A stretch of DNA of 57,781 nucleotides from Elusimicrobiota bacterium (lineage in GTDB: Bacteria > Elusimicrobiota > Elusimicrobia > JACQJP01). The notes under the pieces are model-generated. The model was not told the origin of the DNA and searched no databases. It worked only from the letters and a program-made list of their open reading frames with translations. Below, one piece after another: positions 24,254-32,639 of the stretch; position 1 is the first letter of the stretch, and each line of letters begins with the position of its first letter. Both the position numbers and the translations under genes were made by a program. Location of the stretch: assembly GCA_016204975.1 (NCBI GenBank), contig JACQJP010000022.1, positions 1 to 57,781 on the forward strand, written 5' to 3'.

Positions 24254-26406
24254 TTGAAGAATCCCTGCTGAAAAAACCGGTCCAGTACCTTGCCGGGGTG
24301 GGCCCCAAAAGGGCGGCGGCCCTGCGACGCCTGGAAATCCGCACCTTGGGGGACCTCCTGCTGCACTTCCCACGCACCTGGGAGGATCGACGCCCGCCGC
24401 AGGCCCAGGCCGGACCCCAAAGGCGTGTTGAGCCGGCACTCCCCGACCGTAGTCGGGTCCCACAGGAGAATCTTTTCACCTTTCCCAAGACAACGCTGTG
24501 CGCCAAGGTTCTCCAGACCCGCATCCTGCCCCTGAAAAACCGTCTTCAGATACTCAGAGCCCTCCTGGAGTACGGCGAAACGGAAATCGAGTCTGTTTGG
24601 TTTAAGCGCCTCTCCCCGCGCTATGATGTCTTCCGCAGTTTGAGGCGCCAGCTCCAACCGGGCAAACTCCTCTGGCTGGTGGGCCGGATGGAAAGGGCCA
24701 GCCGCAACCGCTCCATCCTCCAAGTGGAGGAGCAGTACCCCGCCGAGGACCCTGAAGCCGTTCGAATTCATGTCAACCGCATCGTTCCGATCCATCCCTT
24801 AAGCCAGGGGATCTCCGCGGTTCGGATGCGCCGGTGGATCCGGACCGCCCTGGACGCCGCAAAAAACGACCTCCCCGAACCCCTTCCCCGGAGCCTGATT
24901 CAAAAGCACCGCTGGCTACCCTATGCAGAGGTTCTGGAGCAGTTTCACTTTCCGGACAGTTTCGCGGACTTGGAGAATGCGCGCAACCGGCTGGTCTACG
25001 AGGAACTATTGCTTCTGGAAATCGCCCTGGCCAAGAAAAGGGAGCAGATCAAGGAAAAACAAAAACAACACCGCTATGAGATCCGCAAGCATCTCTTGAC
25101 TCCCTTCAAGGAAGGTCTGGGATTTGAGTTCACCCATTCCCAAAAAAGAGCTATCCGCGAAATCTTCGAAGACCTCCGGCGACCCACTCCCATGGGGCGC
25201 CTGCTCCAGGGAGACGTGGGATCCGGAAAAACGGCAGTGGCCGCGGCGGCGATCCTTTTGGCCGTGGAAAACGGCTACCAGGCCGCCCTCATGGCCCCCA
25301 CCGAGATATTGGCCGAACAGCACGCGGCCACGCTCAAGCAAATCTTCCGCAACCTGCCGGTCCGGACGGTTCTTCTGACCTCAGGAATCCCCGGCGCGGA
25401 AAAACAAAAAAACCTGGAGCTTCTGAAATCGGAGCTCGCGCAAGTAGCGGTCGGAACCCATGCCATCCTGGAGAGCGGGGTGGAAATTCCCAAGCTGGCC
25501 TTCGCGGTCATTGATGAGCAGCACCGCTTTGGAGTCAGGCAGCGGGCCCTGCTGCGGCACAAAGGCCATCTTCCGGACATCCTGGTCATGACCGCCACGC
25601 CCATCCCCCGCACCCTGGCCCTGGCGCTCTACGGAGATCTGGAGGTCTCCACCTTGACCGAGCTGCCCCCCGGCAGACTTCCCATCCAGACCCAACACAC
25701 CGGCGCCCAAAAGGCCTACCAATTCTTAAGGGCCCAGGTAAAGAGGGGCCGCCAGGGATTCATCGTCTATCCCCTGGTGGAAGAGTCGGACCGGCTGGAG
25801 CTCAAAGCGGCGGTAGAGGAGGCCAAAAAACTACAGAGAGATGTCTTTCCGGATTTAAAGGTGGAGCTCATCCATGGACAAATGCCGGCTCAGAAGAAAG
25901 AGGCCATCATGCGCAAGGTGACCTCCGGAGCCGCAGACCTTCTCATCGCCACCTCCATCATCGAGGTAGGCATCGACATCCCAAACGCCACAGTCATGAT
26001 CATCCACCATGCCGACCGTTTCGGTTTGGCCACTCTCCACCAACTCCGGGGAAGGATCGGAAGAGGCCCGCATCCCTCCACCTGCTTTCTCATCACCGAG
26101 GGCTCCCTGACGGAGTCGGCCCAAAAACGCATTGAGGCCCTCTGTGCAAACCACGATGGCTTTAAAATCGGAGAGCTGGATTTAAATCTCCGGGGACCCG
26201 GGGAAATCCTGGGCACAGCCCAGCATGGAATGCCGGAGCTGAAACTGGCCGGTTTCCAAGATGCCCCCTGGATCCTGAAGGCCAGAGAGGACGCCCACCA
26301 ACTTCTGCAGCGTGATCCCGCCCTGGCTGCACCGGAGCACAACACTATCCGCAAGACCCTGGCCCAGCGCTACCGCCATACCTGGAGCGCCATTGACCTT
26401 TCTTGA
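24241..26406 (+). CDS. recG: ATP-dependent DNA helicase RecG
   Basis: Remodels stalled replication forks and recombination intermediates. The 721 residues show the N-terminal VGPKRAAALRRLEIRTLGDLLLH segment, the OB-fold wedge and the helicase motifs: LLQGDVGSGKT (I), APTEILAEQH (Ia), DEQHRFG (II), MTATPIPRTLAL (III), IIEVGIDIPNATVMIIHHADRFGLATLHQLRGRIGRG (V-VI), with TRCF/RecG features at the end. A 19-codon P-type insert (about residues 57-75) lies exactly where the wedge domain begins. The ATG at 24241 has no strong ribosome binding site. Confidence 0.93.
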   Translation: MAATIEESLLKKPVQYLAGVGPKRAAALRRLEIRTLGDLLLHFPRTWEDRRPPQAQAGPQRRVEPALPDRSRVPQENLFTFPKTTLCAKVLQTRILPLKNRLQILRALLEYGETEIESVWFKRLSPRYDVFRSLRRQLQPGKLLWLVGRMERASRNRSILQVEEQYPAEDPEAVRIHVNRIVPIHPLSQGISAVRMRRWIRTALDAAKNDLPEPLPRSLIQKHRWLPYAEVLEQFHFPDSFADLENARNRLVYEELLLLEIALAKKREQIKEKQKQHRYEIRKHLLTPFKEGLGFEFTHSQKRAIREIFEDLRRPTPMGRLLQGDVGSGKTAVAAAAILLAVENGYQAALMAPTEILAEQHAATLKQIFRNLPVRTVLLTSGIPGAEKQKNLELLKSELAQVAVGTHAILESGVEIPKLAFAVIDEQHRFGVRQRALLRHKGHLPDILVMTATPIPRTLALALYGDLEVSTLTELPPGRLPIQTQHTGAQKAYQFLRAQVKRGRQGFIVYPLVEESDRLELKAAVEEAKKLQRDVFPDLKVELIHGQMPAQKKEAIMRKVTSGAADLLIATSIIEVGIDIPNATVMIIHHADRFGLATLHQLRGRIGRGPHPSTCFLITEGSLTESAQKRIEALCANHDGFKIGELDLNLRGPGEILGTAQHGMPELKLAGFQDAPWILKAREDAHQLLQRDPALAAPEHNTIRKTLAQRYRHTWSAIDLS
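24406..24466 (-). repeat. P-type 57-bp in-frame insert in recG
   Basis: Codes in the recG frame for AGPQRRVEPALPDRSRVPQ. CAGG flanks it at 24406 and 24463 (57 bp apart), preceded by a second CAGGCC. The DNA is the reverse of the copies at 23965 and 44258 and the same strand as the pilM copy. Confidence 0.8.
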
Positions 26407-26446
26407 CCAGTGGGGCGCAAGCCCGTGCATTTGGTAAGATATTTCC

Positions 26447-26953
26447 ATGGCGGGAAAGATGGCGGTCTATCCCGGAAGCTTCGACCCGGTCACCTACGGA
26501 CACATGGACATTCTACGCAGGGCCAGCCTCCTGTTTGACCGCGTCTTGGCCGCCGTCTCGGACAATCCCCAGAAAAACCATACCTTTCCCCTACCGGCTA
26601 GAATTGAGATGTTGGAGGAGAGTCTTCGGGAGCTGCGCCTCCCAAAAAACAAAATTCGGGTGGAGTCTTTTTCGGGCCTTCTGGTGGACTACCTTAAAGA
26701 GAAGAAAACGCCCATCCTGCTGCGAGGGTTGCGGGTCTTCTCCGATTTTGAATATGAATTTCAGATGGCCCTCATGAACCGCCACCTGGACCCCCAGGTG
26801 GAGACCGTCTTTCTGATGCCGGACGCCAGCCATATCCACCTCTCCTCCACCCTGGTCAAGGAGATCGTCTCCCTGGGAGGAGAGGTCCGGGATCTCGTTC
26901 CCCGCTGCGTCCTGCGCCACCTAAAAAGCGCCCCTGCACCGAATATTCCTTGA
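26447..26953 (+). CDS. coaD: Phosphopantetheine adenylyltransferase CoaD
   Basis: Penultimate step of coenzyme A synthesis, ATP + 4'-phosphopantetheine to dephospho-CoA. The 168 residues contain YPGSFDPVTYGHMDILRRA (nucleotidyltransferase HxGH-like TYGH), NPQKNHTFPLPARIEML, ILRGLRVFSDFEYEFQMALMNRHLDP and HLSSTLVKEIVSLGG, all typical. The ATG at 26447 is chosen; ATG 26459 (MAVYPGSFD) fits the family equally well. The stop TGA is part of the pilB -35 box. Confidence 0.93.
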   Translation: MAGKMAVYPGSFDPVTYGHMDILRRASLLFDRVLAAVSDNPQKNHTFPLPARIEMLEESLRELRLPKNKIRVESFSGLLVDYLKEKKTPILLRGLRVFSDFEYEFQMALMNRHLDPQVETVFLMPDASHIHLSSTLVKEIVSLGGEVRDLVPRCVLRHLKSAPAPNIP

Positions 26954-26978
26954 CAAGGGGGAAAAGGGGGGGTAGATT
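26950..26978 (+). promoter_or_regulatory. Consensus sigma70 promoter of pilB
   Basis: TTGACA (26950-26955) contains the coaD stop codon; 17-bp G-rich spacer; TAGATT (26973-26978). Transcription should begin about 26984-26987 and pilB starts at 26991, so the leader is only a few bases and the AGAAGG at 26979 would hardly be transcribed. Confidence 0.7.
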
Positions 26979-26990
26979 TAGAAGGCCCTT

Positions 26991-28751
26991 ATGGCCGATT
27001 CCTCTCCGCGCTCCGCCTCGCTGGGCATCTCCAAGAGGCTGGGGGAGATGCTGGTGGAGTCCGGGGTGATCACCCCGGAGCAACTGGCGGACACCCTGGA
27101 AATCCAGAAAAAGACGGGGGCCAAGCTGGGGGCCCTGTTGGTCGAGAAGGGCTATATCAGCGAGGAGATGCTTCTGGCCTTCCTGGCCCGCCAATGCGGC
27201 GTCTCCTACCTTGATCTCTCCGAAATCGGCGAAATCCCATCTGAAATTCTCCAGTGCGTGCCCCCCAGCTTGGCCCAGCACCAAACCCTCATCCCCATCC
27301 GGCTCCAAAACAACACCCTGACCATCGCCATGGCGGACCCCTTAAACGTCTTCGCCCTAGATGACCTAAAACTCATGACCGGCTACGAGATCAAAACGGT
27401 CATCGCCTCGGAAAGCGAAATCAGAAAGTCCATTGAGAAATACTATAACACCAGCCCCAAGGCCTCCTTGGATGAGATACTCAAGGAGACCGCCGCCTCG
27501 GAGACCGACACCCAAATCGACGTGATCAAGGAAGAGGCGCAGGGTGGGGCCGACATCATCGCCTTGGAGGCAGAGGGGGAGGACGCCCCCATCATCAAGA
27601 TCACCAACCTCATCTTATCCAACGCGATCAAGGCCAAGGCCTCGGACATTCACGTCGAGCCCTACGAAAAAAGCCTCCGCATCCGCTATCGCATCGACGG
27701 GGTGCTGCATGCGCAACCCGCTCCCCCCAAGAAGTTCCAAAACGCCGTCATCTCCAGAATCAAGATCATGTCGCAGCTGGACATCGCCGAGAAACGCCTG
27801 CCCCAGGACGGCCGCATCAAGCTGCGCACCGCCCAAAAAGAAGTCGACATGAGGGTCTCGGTCCTGCCCTGCGCCTTTGGAGAAAAGGTGGTCATGCGCG
27901 TCTTAGACTCCTCGGGGCTGCGCCTGGACCTAAACTGCATAGGCTTCGAGCCGGAAACCCTGGCGGTCTATCAGAAACACATCCGGGCCCCGCACGGAAT
28001 CATCTTAATCACCGGCCCCACCGGATCCGGAAAATCCACCACCCTCTATTCCACCCTGTTTACTTTAAACCAGCCGGACACCAACATCATGACCATCGAG
28101 GATCCGGTGGAATACGTGATCGAAGGAATCAACCAGGTTCAGGCCCGGCCCGACATCGGGCTGACCTTTGCGGCGGGACTCAGGTCTTTTCTCCGGCAGG
28201 ATCCGGACATCGTCATGGTGGGGGAGATCCGCGACAAGGAAACGGCGGAGATCGCCATCAACGCCGCCTTGACCGGGCACCTGGTCTTCTCCACCCTGCA
28301 CACCAATGACGCCCCTTCCACCATCACCCGCCTCAACAACATGGGGGTGGAACCTTTTCTAACCACCTCCACCGTCATCATGGCCGTGGCCCAAAGGCTG
28401 ATTCGGGTCATCTGTAAAAACTGCGTGGAGCCCTATGAGGTGGAGACCGAACAGCTCTGGAAGCTGGGACTTTCCAAAGATCAGGTAAAATCCAAAAAGG
28501 TGCAGCTGGCCAGAGGGCGCGGGTGCGATCAATGCGCCCAGACCGGATACCGGGGACGCATGGGCATCCATGAGGTTCTGGAGATGACCGAGGAGATGCG
28601 CAAACTCATTATGGAGCGCGCCACAACCAGCGCTCTGAAGGAAGCCTCCCTCCGGCAGGGGATGCTGACCCTGCGCCAGGTGGCCCTGCGCAAGGTGGTG
28701 GCTCAGGTGACCACCGTGGAGGAGATGCTGCGCGTGACCGCCGAGGACTAA
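26991..28751 (+). CDS. pilB: Type IV pilus extension ATPase PilB
   Basis: Hexameric motor that drives pilin polymerisation at the inner membrane. The 586 residues have an N-terminal MshEN/GspE-N domain (about 10-150), Walker A ITGPTGSGKSTT, Asp box TIEDPVEYVIEGINQVQ, Walker B-type PDIVMVGEIRD, His box LTGHLVFSTLHTNDAPS, and the tetracysteine zinc site (ICKNC...CDQC). This separates it from PilT. It is the first gene of the pil cluster and has its own promoter. Confidence 0.94.
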   Translation: MADSSPRSASLGISKRLGEMLVESGVITPEQLADTLEIQKKTGAKLGALLVEKGYISEEMLLAFLARQCGVSYLDLSEIGEIPSEILQCVPPSLAQHQTLIPIRLQNNTLTIAMADPLNVFALDDLKLMTGYEIKTVIASESEIRKSIEKYYNTSPKASLDEILKETAASETDTQIDVIKEEAQGGADIIALEAEGEDAPIIKITNLILSNAIKAKASDIHVEPYEKSLRIRYRIDGVLHAQPAPPKKFQNAVISRIKIMSQLDIAEKRLPQDGRIKLRTAQKEVDMRVSVLPCAFGEKVVMRVLDSSGLRLDLNCIGFEPETLAVYQKHIRAPHGIILITGPTGSGKSTTLYSTLFTLNQPDTNIMTIEDPVEYVIEGINQVQARPDIGLTFAAGLRSFLRQDPDIVMVGEIRDKETAEIAINAALTGHLVFSTLHTNDAPSTITRLNNMGVEPFLTTSTVIMAVAQRLIRVICKNCVEPYEVETEQLWKLGLSKDQVKSKKVQLARGRGCDQCAQTGYRGRMGIHEVLEMTEEMRKLIMERATTSALKEASLRQGMLTLRQVALRKVVAQVTTVEEMLRVTAED

Positions 28752-28760
28752 GAGCCTAAC

Positions 28761-29834
28761 ATGCTGAGCATGAACGATCTCTTGCTTTTGATGCATGAAA
28801 GGGGGGCCTCCGATCTGCACATCGCCGCGGGAGCCCCTCCCATCCTGCGCGTGGACGGGGAACTGGTCCCGACCCCCTACGACAAACTCAGCCCGGAGGA
28901 CTGCCAGGCCCTCACCTACTCCCTGATGACGGAGGAGCAGAGGCAGCGGTTCGAAAGCACCAACGAGATGGACAGCGCCTTTGGTCTCAAGGGCGTCGGC
29001 AGAGTCCGCCTCAATGTCTACCGGCAAAGGGGGGCGGTGGGAGCCGCCCTGCGCGCCATCCCTACCCAGTTCAAGAGCTTTGAGGAACTGGGGCTTCCTC
29101 CCATCATTTATGAGACCATGAAGTTGCCCAAGGGCCTGGTCCTGGTCACCGGCCCCACCGGATCCGGAAAATCCACCACCCTGGCCAGCATCATCAACTA
29201 CCTCAACGAACAACGCACTGAGCATATCATGACCATTGAAGATCCGGTGGAGTTTATCCACCACCATAAAAAGTGCCTGGTGAACCAGCGGGAGGTAGGC
29301 TCCGACACGGAAAGCTTTGCCCGGTCCCTCAGGCACGTGCTCCGCCAGGATCCGGACATCATCCTGGTGGGGGAGATGAGGGACTTGGAAACCATCTCCG
29401 CCGCCTTGACCATCGCAGAAACGGGCCATTTGGTGTTTGCCACCTTGCACACCACAGACGCGCCCCAAACCATCAACCGCATTATTGACGTCTTTCCGCC
29501 CCACCAACAGGAGCAGATTCGAACGCAGCTCTCCTTTGTACTGCAATGTGTCTACACCCAACAACTGGTCACCCGAGCCTCCGGCAGCGGAAGGGTGCTG
29601 GCGTTGGAAGTGATGATGGTCACGCCGGCCATCCGCAATCTCATCCGGGATCGCAAGCTCGAGCAAATCCAGCTTCTGATCCAGACGGGAGCCAAGTTCG
29701 GGATGCAGACCATGAACCAATCCCTGGCGGAGCTGTGCCACAAACGCATCATCACCCAACAAGAGGCCCTGCAACGCTCCCTCGATCCCGAGGACTTCAG
29801 ACGCCTGCTAAAGACGAGCGTCGTTCATACCTAA
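28761..29834 (+). CDS. pilT: Type IV pilus retraction ATPase PilT
   Basis: Motor for pilus depolymerisation and twitching. The 357 residues lack the PilB N-terminal domain and zinc site. Visible motifs are ASDLHIAAGAPPILRVDGEL, Walker A VTGPTGSGKSTT, MTIEDPVEFIHHHKKCLVNQREVG, DPDIILVGEMRDLETI, ETGHLVFATLHTTDAPQTINRIIDVFP and the PilT-specific AIRNLIRD. It lies 9 bp after pilB and 9 bp before pilC. AGAGCC before the ATG is a weak ribosome binding site. Confidence 0.94.
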   Translation: MLSMNDLLLLMHERGASDLHIAAGAPPILRVDGELVPTPYDKLSPEDCQALTYSLMTEEQRQRFESTNEMDSAFGLKGVGRVRLNVYRQRGAVGAALRAIPTQFKSFEELGLPPIIYETMKLPKGLVLVTGPTGSGKSTTLASIINYLNEQRTEHIMTIEDPVEFIHHHKKCLVNQREVGSDTESFARSLRHVLRQDPDIILVGEMRDLETISAALTIAETGHLVFATLHTTDAPQTINRIIDVFPPHQQEQIRTQLSFVLQCVYTQQLVTRASGSGRVLALEVMMVTPAIRNLIRDRKLEQIQLLIQTGAKFGMQTMNQSLAELCHKRIITQQEALQRSLDPEDFRRLLKTSVVHT

Positions 29835-29843
29835 GGCCTAACC

Positions 29844-31070
29844 ATGGCGGCCTTCACCTATAAAGCCAAGCTCCCCAGCGGGGCCACGACCCAAGGGGTG
29901 ATCGAGGCCCAGGAGCTGCGCCTGGCCTTGGAAAAATTGAAGCTCCAGAAGTTGGTGATCCTGGAGATTCAGCCGCAAACCCAGAATCTCGTAGAGACAC
30001 TCAAAAAACTCAGCCCCTTCCGCCCCAAACCCACGACCCGCGATCTGGTGCTCTTCTCCAGGCAGCTCTCCACCCTGGTCTCCGCCGGGGTGCCTATCGT
30101 ACAGGGTCTTTCCATCCTGGAGGCCCAGGCGGAAAATCCGGCCTTTCGCGAAGTCCTCTCAAAAGTCCGGGAAGACATTGAAAGCGGCCTCTCCATCTCC
30201 GACGCTCTCAAAAAACATCCCCGGGCCTTTCCGGAGTTGTACGTCTCGATGATCCGCGCCGGGGAGGTGGGAGGGATACTGGACGCCATTCTGGAAAGAC
30301 TCAGCAGTTACCTCGAGGCGGCCGAGGCTCTCCGGGGAAAAATCAAAAGCGCCATGATGTATCCCGCGGTGGTCATCACCATCGCCGCCGCGGTGACGCT
30401 GTTTCTCATCGCCTTCGTGATCCCCACCTTCAAAGAGATCTTCTCCAGTTTCGGAGCAGGCCTGCCCTACCCCACCCGGGTCCTGATCAGCCTTTCGGAC
30501 TTTGCCCGCAAAAACATCCTCTACATCCTCGCCTCTCCCTTCGTCGCAAGTTACTTCCTCAAACGCTACTACCGCACCCCGGACGGCCGCTACCGGATTG
30601 ACGGCTATTTTCTCCGGATGCCCATCTTCGGAGTCCTCATCCGGAAAGCGGCGATCGCCAAGCTCACCCGAACCTTAGGCACGCTGGTCAAATCGGGCGT
30701 GCCCATCATGCAGGCCATGGACACCGTCGCCAAAACCTCCGGCAACGCGGTGGTGGAGCGCGCCATGTTCGCCGCCCGGGAATCCGTCCGAGAGGGAGAG
30801 CGGATCGCGGAGCCCCTGAAAAAATCGAAGATATTCCCCCCGATGGTCACCCAGATGATCGCGGTGGGGGAGGAGACCGGGAACCTGGACCAGATGCTGA
30901 GCAAGATCGCGGACTTCTATGACCAAGAGGTGGACACCGCCGTCAAGGGCTTGACCTCCATGATCGAACCCCTGGTGATCGTGGTCATGGGCATCATCAT
31001 CGGGGGCATCGTGATCGCGATGTTTATGCCGATGTTTCAGTTGGGCGAGCTGGCAGGCAAACAGGGGTAA
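29844..31070 (+). CDS. pilC: Type IV pilus inner-membrane platform protein PilC
   Basis: Polytopic platform that couples the ATPases to pilin assembly. The 408 residues hold two T2SSF domains (about 70-195 and 270-395), with RDLVLFSRQLSTLVSAGVPIVQGL in the first and RTLGTLVKSGVPIMQAMDTVA in the second, and three membrane segments, the last being the glycine-rich VMGIIIGGIVIAMFMPMF. An N-terminal FTYKAKLPSGATTQGVI stretch is typical of PilC/GspF. Confidence 0.93.
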   Translation: MAAFTYKAKLPSGATTQGVIEAQELRLALEKLKLQKLVILEIQPQTQNLVETLKKLSPFRPKPTTRDLVLFSRQLSTLVSAGVPIVQGLSILEAQAENPAFREVLSKVREDIESGLSISDALKKHPRAFPELYVSMIRAGEVGGILDAILERLSSYLEAAEALRGKIKSAMMYPAVVITIAAAVTLFLIAFVIPTFKEIFSSFGAGLPYPTRVLISLSDFARKNILYILASPFVASYFLKRYYRTPDGRYRIDGYFLRMPIFGVLIRKAAIAKLTRTLGTLVKSGVPIMQAMDTVAKTSGNAVVERAMFAARESVREGERIAEPLKKSKIFPPMVTQMIAVGEETGNLDQMLSKIADFYDQEVDTAVKGLTSMIEPLVIVVMGIIIGGIVIAMFMPMFQLGELAGKQG

Positions 31071-31081
31071 CTAAACTCACA

Positions 31082-31111
31082 TTGCGCGGTAGACAGAAGA
31101 TGTATTATACT
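31082..31111 (+). promoter_or_regulatory. Sigma70-type promoter of pilA
   Basis: TTGCGC (31082-31087), 18-bp spacer, TATACT (31106-31111). pilA has a strong AGGAGG at 31136-31141 and GTG at 31150. The separate promoter, very strong ribosome binding site and terminator fit high, independent pilin expression. No sigma54 -24/-12 (GG/GC) pair was seen. Confidence 0.55.
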
Positions 31112-31149
31112 CAAGACAGCTCTTTGATTCTGAAAAGGAGGAAAAAAAA

Positions 31150-31608
31150 GTGAAAAAACTGCGAAAGCCTGGATCCGCAACGAGGGGTTTCACGCTCATC
31201 GAACTGATGATCGTGGTTGCCATTATCGGTATCTTAGCGGCGATAGCCATCCCCAAGTTCGCGGATCTGATCCGCAAGTCCAAAGAGGGAGCCACCAAGG
31301 GAAACCTGGGCTCTATCCGCAGCACGCTGGCCATCTACTACGGAGACAACGAGGGTTGGTATCCGGCCGGCACAGACGGGGCCGACCTCACGGTCCTGGT
31401 GCCCACCTACATCCAGGAGATGCCGGAATCCAAGCCGGATCCGTACCATTCGGATTCCACAAGCGTGGAAGGCCTCACCACCCCGGATGACGACGGGGGA
31501 TGGGACTACAACAACAGCCAGACCAACACCAACTGGGGAGTGGTTTGGGTGAGCTGCAGCGTCGCCGCCCACACCGACACCAAGGGCAACCTCTGGACCA
31601 GCTACTAA
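31150..31608 (+). CDS. pilA: Type IV major pilin PilA (prepilin)
   Basis: Prepilin of 152 residues with leader VKKLRKPGSATRG cleaved before FTLIELMIVVAIIGILAAIAIP; Glu5 of the mature protein is present. The rest (about 125 residues) is polar, with NLGSIRSTLAIYYGDNEGWYPAG, a motif shared by GspG-like pseudopilins and pilins of candidate phyla, and a Gly/Asn/Asp/Tyr-rich end. The start is GTG with AGGAGG upstream. Its place between pilC and pilD and its strong signals argue for the major pilin, though a GspG-like pseudopilin cannot be excluded. Confidence 0.88.
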   Translation: MKKLRKPGSATRGFTLIELMIVVAIIGILAAIAIPKFADLIRKSKEGATKGNLGSIRSTLAIYYGDNEGWYPAGTDGADLTVLVPTYIQEMPESKPDPYHSDSTSVEGLTTPDDDGGWDYNNSQTNTNWGVVWVSCSVAAHTDTKGNLWTSY

Positions 31609-31649
31609 GGGTATCAAAGCCGGTAGGGGAAACAATTCCTCAATAGTCT

Positions 31650-31683
31650 AAGAACCCCGCCCTTTGGGGCGGGGTTCTTTTAT
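31650..31683 (+). terminator. Rho-independent terminator after pilA
   Basis: A 13-bp perfect stem (31650-31662 with 31667-31679, AAGAACCCCGCCC / GGGCGGGGTTCTT), 4-bp loop and a T-rich tail. The tail merges into the pilD start codon ATG at 31682. Confidence 0.85.
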
Positions 31684-32482
31684 GGTTTTCCAAGACCTCT
31701 TAAGCTTCCTGTGGGGGCTGTGCCTGGGAAGCTTCGCCAACGTGCTGATCCACCGGGTGCCGCAAGGGCAGTCCTGGATCCGGCCGCGCTCCCATTGCCC
31801 TGTTTGCCACATCCCCATCGCCTTCTACGACAACATCCCCATCCTAAGTTTTCTCCGGCTGCAAGGGCTCTGCCGCCACTGCCGGGCTCCCATCGGGTGG
31901 CGCTACCCCACCGTGGAGCTTCTCTGCGCCCTGGCGACTCTTTGGCTCTGGACCCAGTGGACGCCTCGGTGGGGTTGGATACTCTTGAGCACCACAGCCA
32001 TGCCCCTCCTTCTGTCCTTAACCGCCATTGACCTAAAAACCTTTCTCCTTCCCGACTCCCTCACCTGGACGCTGGGCGCCTTGGGACTGCTCGCCATCCC
32101 CTTCTCCCCGATCCTCTCCGGGCCCCTCCTGCCGATCCAAGCCCTCCAGGCCCTCTGGGGGGGCCTCGCGGGCTGGGCCCTCATGCGATTTTTGGCCTGG
32201 ATCGGAGAGAGGCTTTTTCAGAAAGAGGCCCTCGGGGCGGGGGATGTCAAGCTCATGGCCGCCATCGGCCTGTGGGTCGGATGGAAGGGGGTCCTGGTCA
32301 CCCTGATGCTGGCCTCCTGCCTGGGAGCCTTCTACGGTCTGATCCTGATTCTGGGGAAAAAAATCCATAAAAGGGATCCCATCCCCTTCGGCCCCTTCCT
32401 AGCCCTGGGCTTCTATTTTAATCTTCTTTTCTCCCCGGACAGGATACTCCGTCTCTTCCTAATAAATATTTTTTCTCCTTGA
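31682..32482 (+). CDS. pilD: Prepilin peptidase/N-methyltransferase PilD
   Basis: Membrane aspartyl protease that cleaves the pilin leader and methylates the new N-terminus. The 266 residues include the cytoplasmic loop with two CxxC pairs (CPVCHIPI...CRHCRAPI), and catalytic aspartates in IDLKTFLLPDSLT and GAGDVKLMAAIG. About seven hydrophobic segments follow. The ATG at 31682 stands in the T-tract of the pilA terminator and has no ribosome binding site of its own, so it depends on readthrough or an unusual start. The stop TGA lies in the pilM -35 box. Confidence 0.92.
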   Translation: MVFQDLLSFLWGLCLGSFANVLIHRVPQGQSWIRPRSHCPVCHIPIAFYDNIPILSFLRLQGLCRHCRAPIGWRYPTVELLCALATLWLWTQWTPRWGWILLSTTAMPLLLSLTAIDLKTFLLPDSLTWTLGALGLLAIPFSPILSGPLLPIQALQALWGGLAGWALMRFLAWIGERLFQKEALGAGDVKLMAAIGLWVGWKGVLVTLMLASCLGAFYGLILILGKKIHKRDPIPFGPFLALGFYFNLLFSPDRILRLFLINIFSP

Positions 32483-32507
32483 CAAAGGGGGCGGGGGCTG
32501 TTAAGTT
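32479..32507 (+). promoter_or_regulatory. Consensus sigma70 promoter of pilM-pilQ
   Basis: TTGACA (32479-32484) contains the pilD stop codon; 17-bp G-rich spacer; TAAGTT (32502-32507). The layout copies the pilB promoter (CCTTGACAA then runs of G). Transcription would begin near 32513, giving pilM a leader of about 125 nt. Confidence 0.65.
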
Positions 32508-32510
32508 TTT

Positions 32511-32615
32511 ATGGTCGGCGCCGAGCGATCCGGGGAAGCCTCCCATAGAGCACCCTCCGCAGAGCTCCGGGTACCGTCCGGAGCCCCAGAGGGGCTCAGC
32601 GTGCCGGGAGGCTGA
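32511..32615 (+). CDS. Possible 34-codon leader ORF carrying an S-type repeat
   Basis: ATG 32511 to TGA 32613-32615 gives 34 residues, of which APSAELRVPSGAPEGLSVP matches the S-type inserts of ompH and the gene at 40232, in the same reading frame. It ends 24 bp before pilM. The ATG lies only 3 bp after the -10 box, so it may not be transcribed, and there is no ribosome binding site. It may simply be the footprint of the repeat. Confidence 0.25.
   Translation: MVGAERSGEASHRAPSAELRVPSGAPEGLSVPGG
32537..32613 (+). repeat. S-type repeat forming a hairpin in the pilM leader
   Basis: AGCCTCCC (32537-32544) pairs with GGGAGGCT (32606-32613) around an S-type repeat (32551-32611). This copy is not flanked by the 57-bp-spaced direct repeats seen elsewhere. 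As RNA it would put a long stem 26 nt before the pilM start codon. Confidence 0.6.
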
Positions 32616-32639
32616 CTCCAGGGAGAGTTCGGTTTTTTT

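Noticed and set aside
31071-31149. A sigma54 promoter for pilA
   Set aside because: No GG/GC pair with the -24/-12 spacing was found; a sigma70-type pair fits better.
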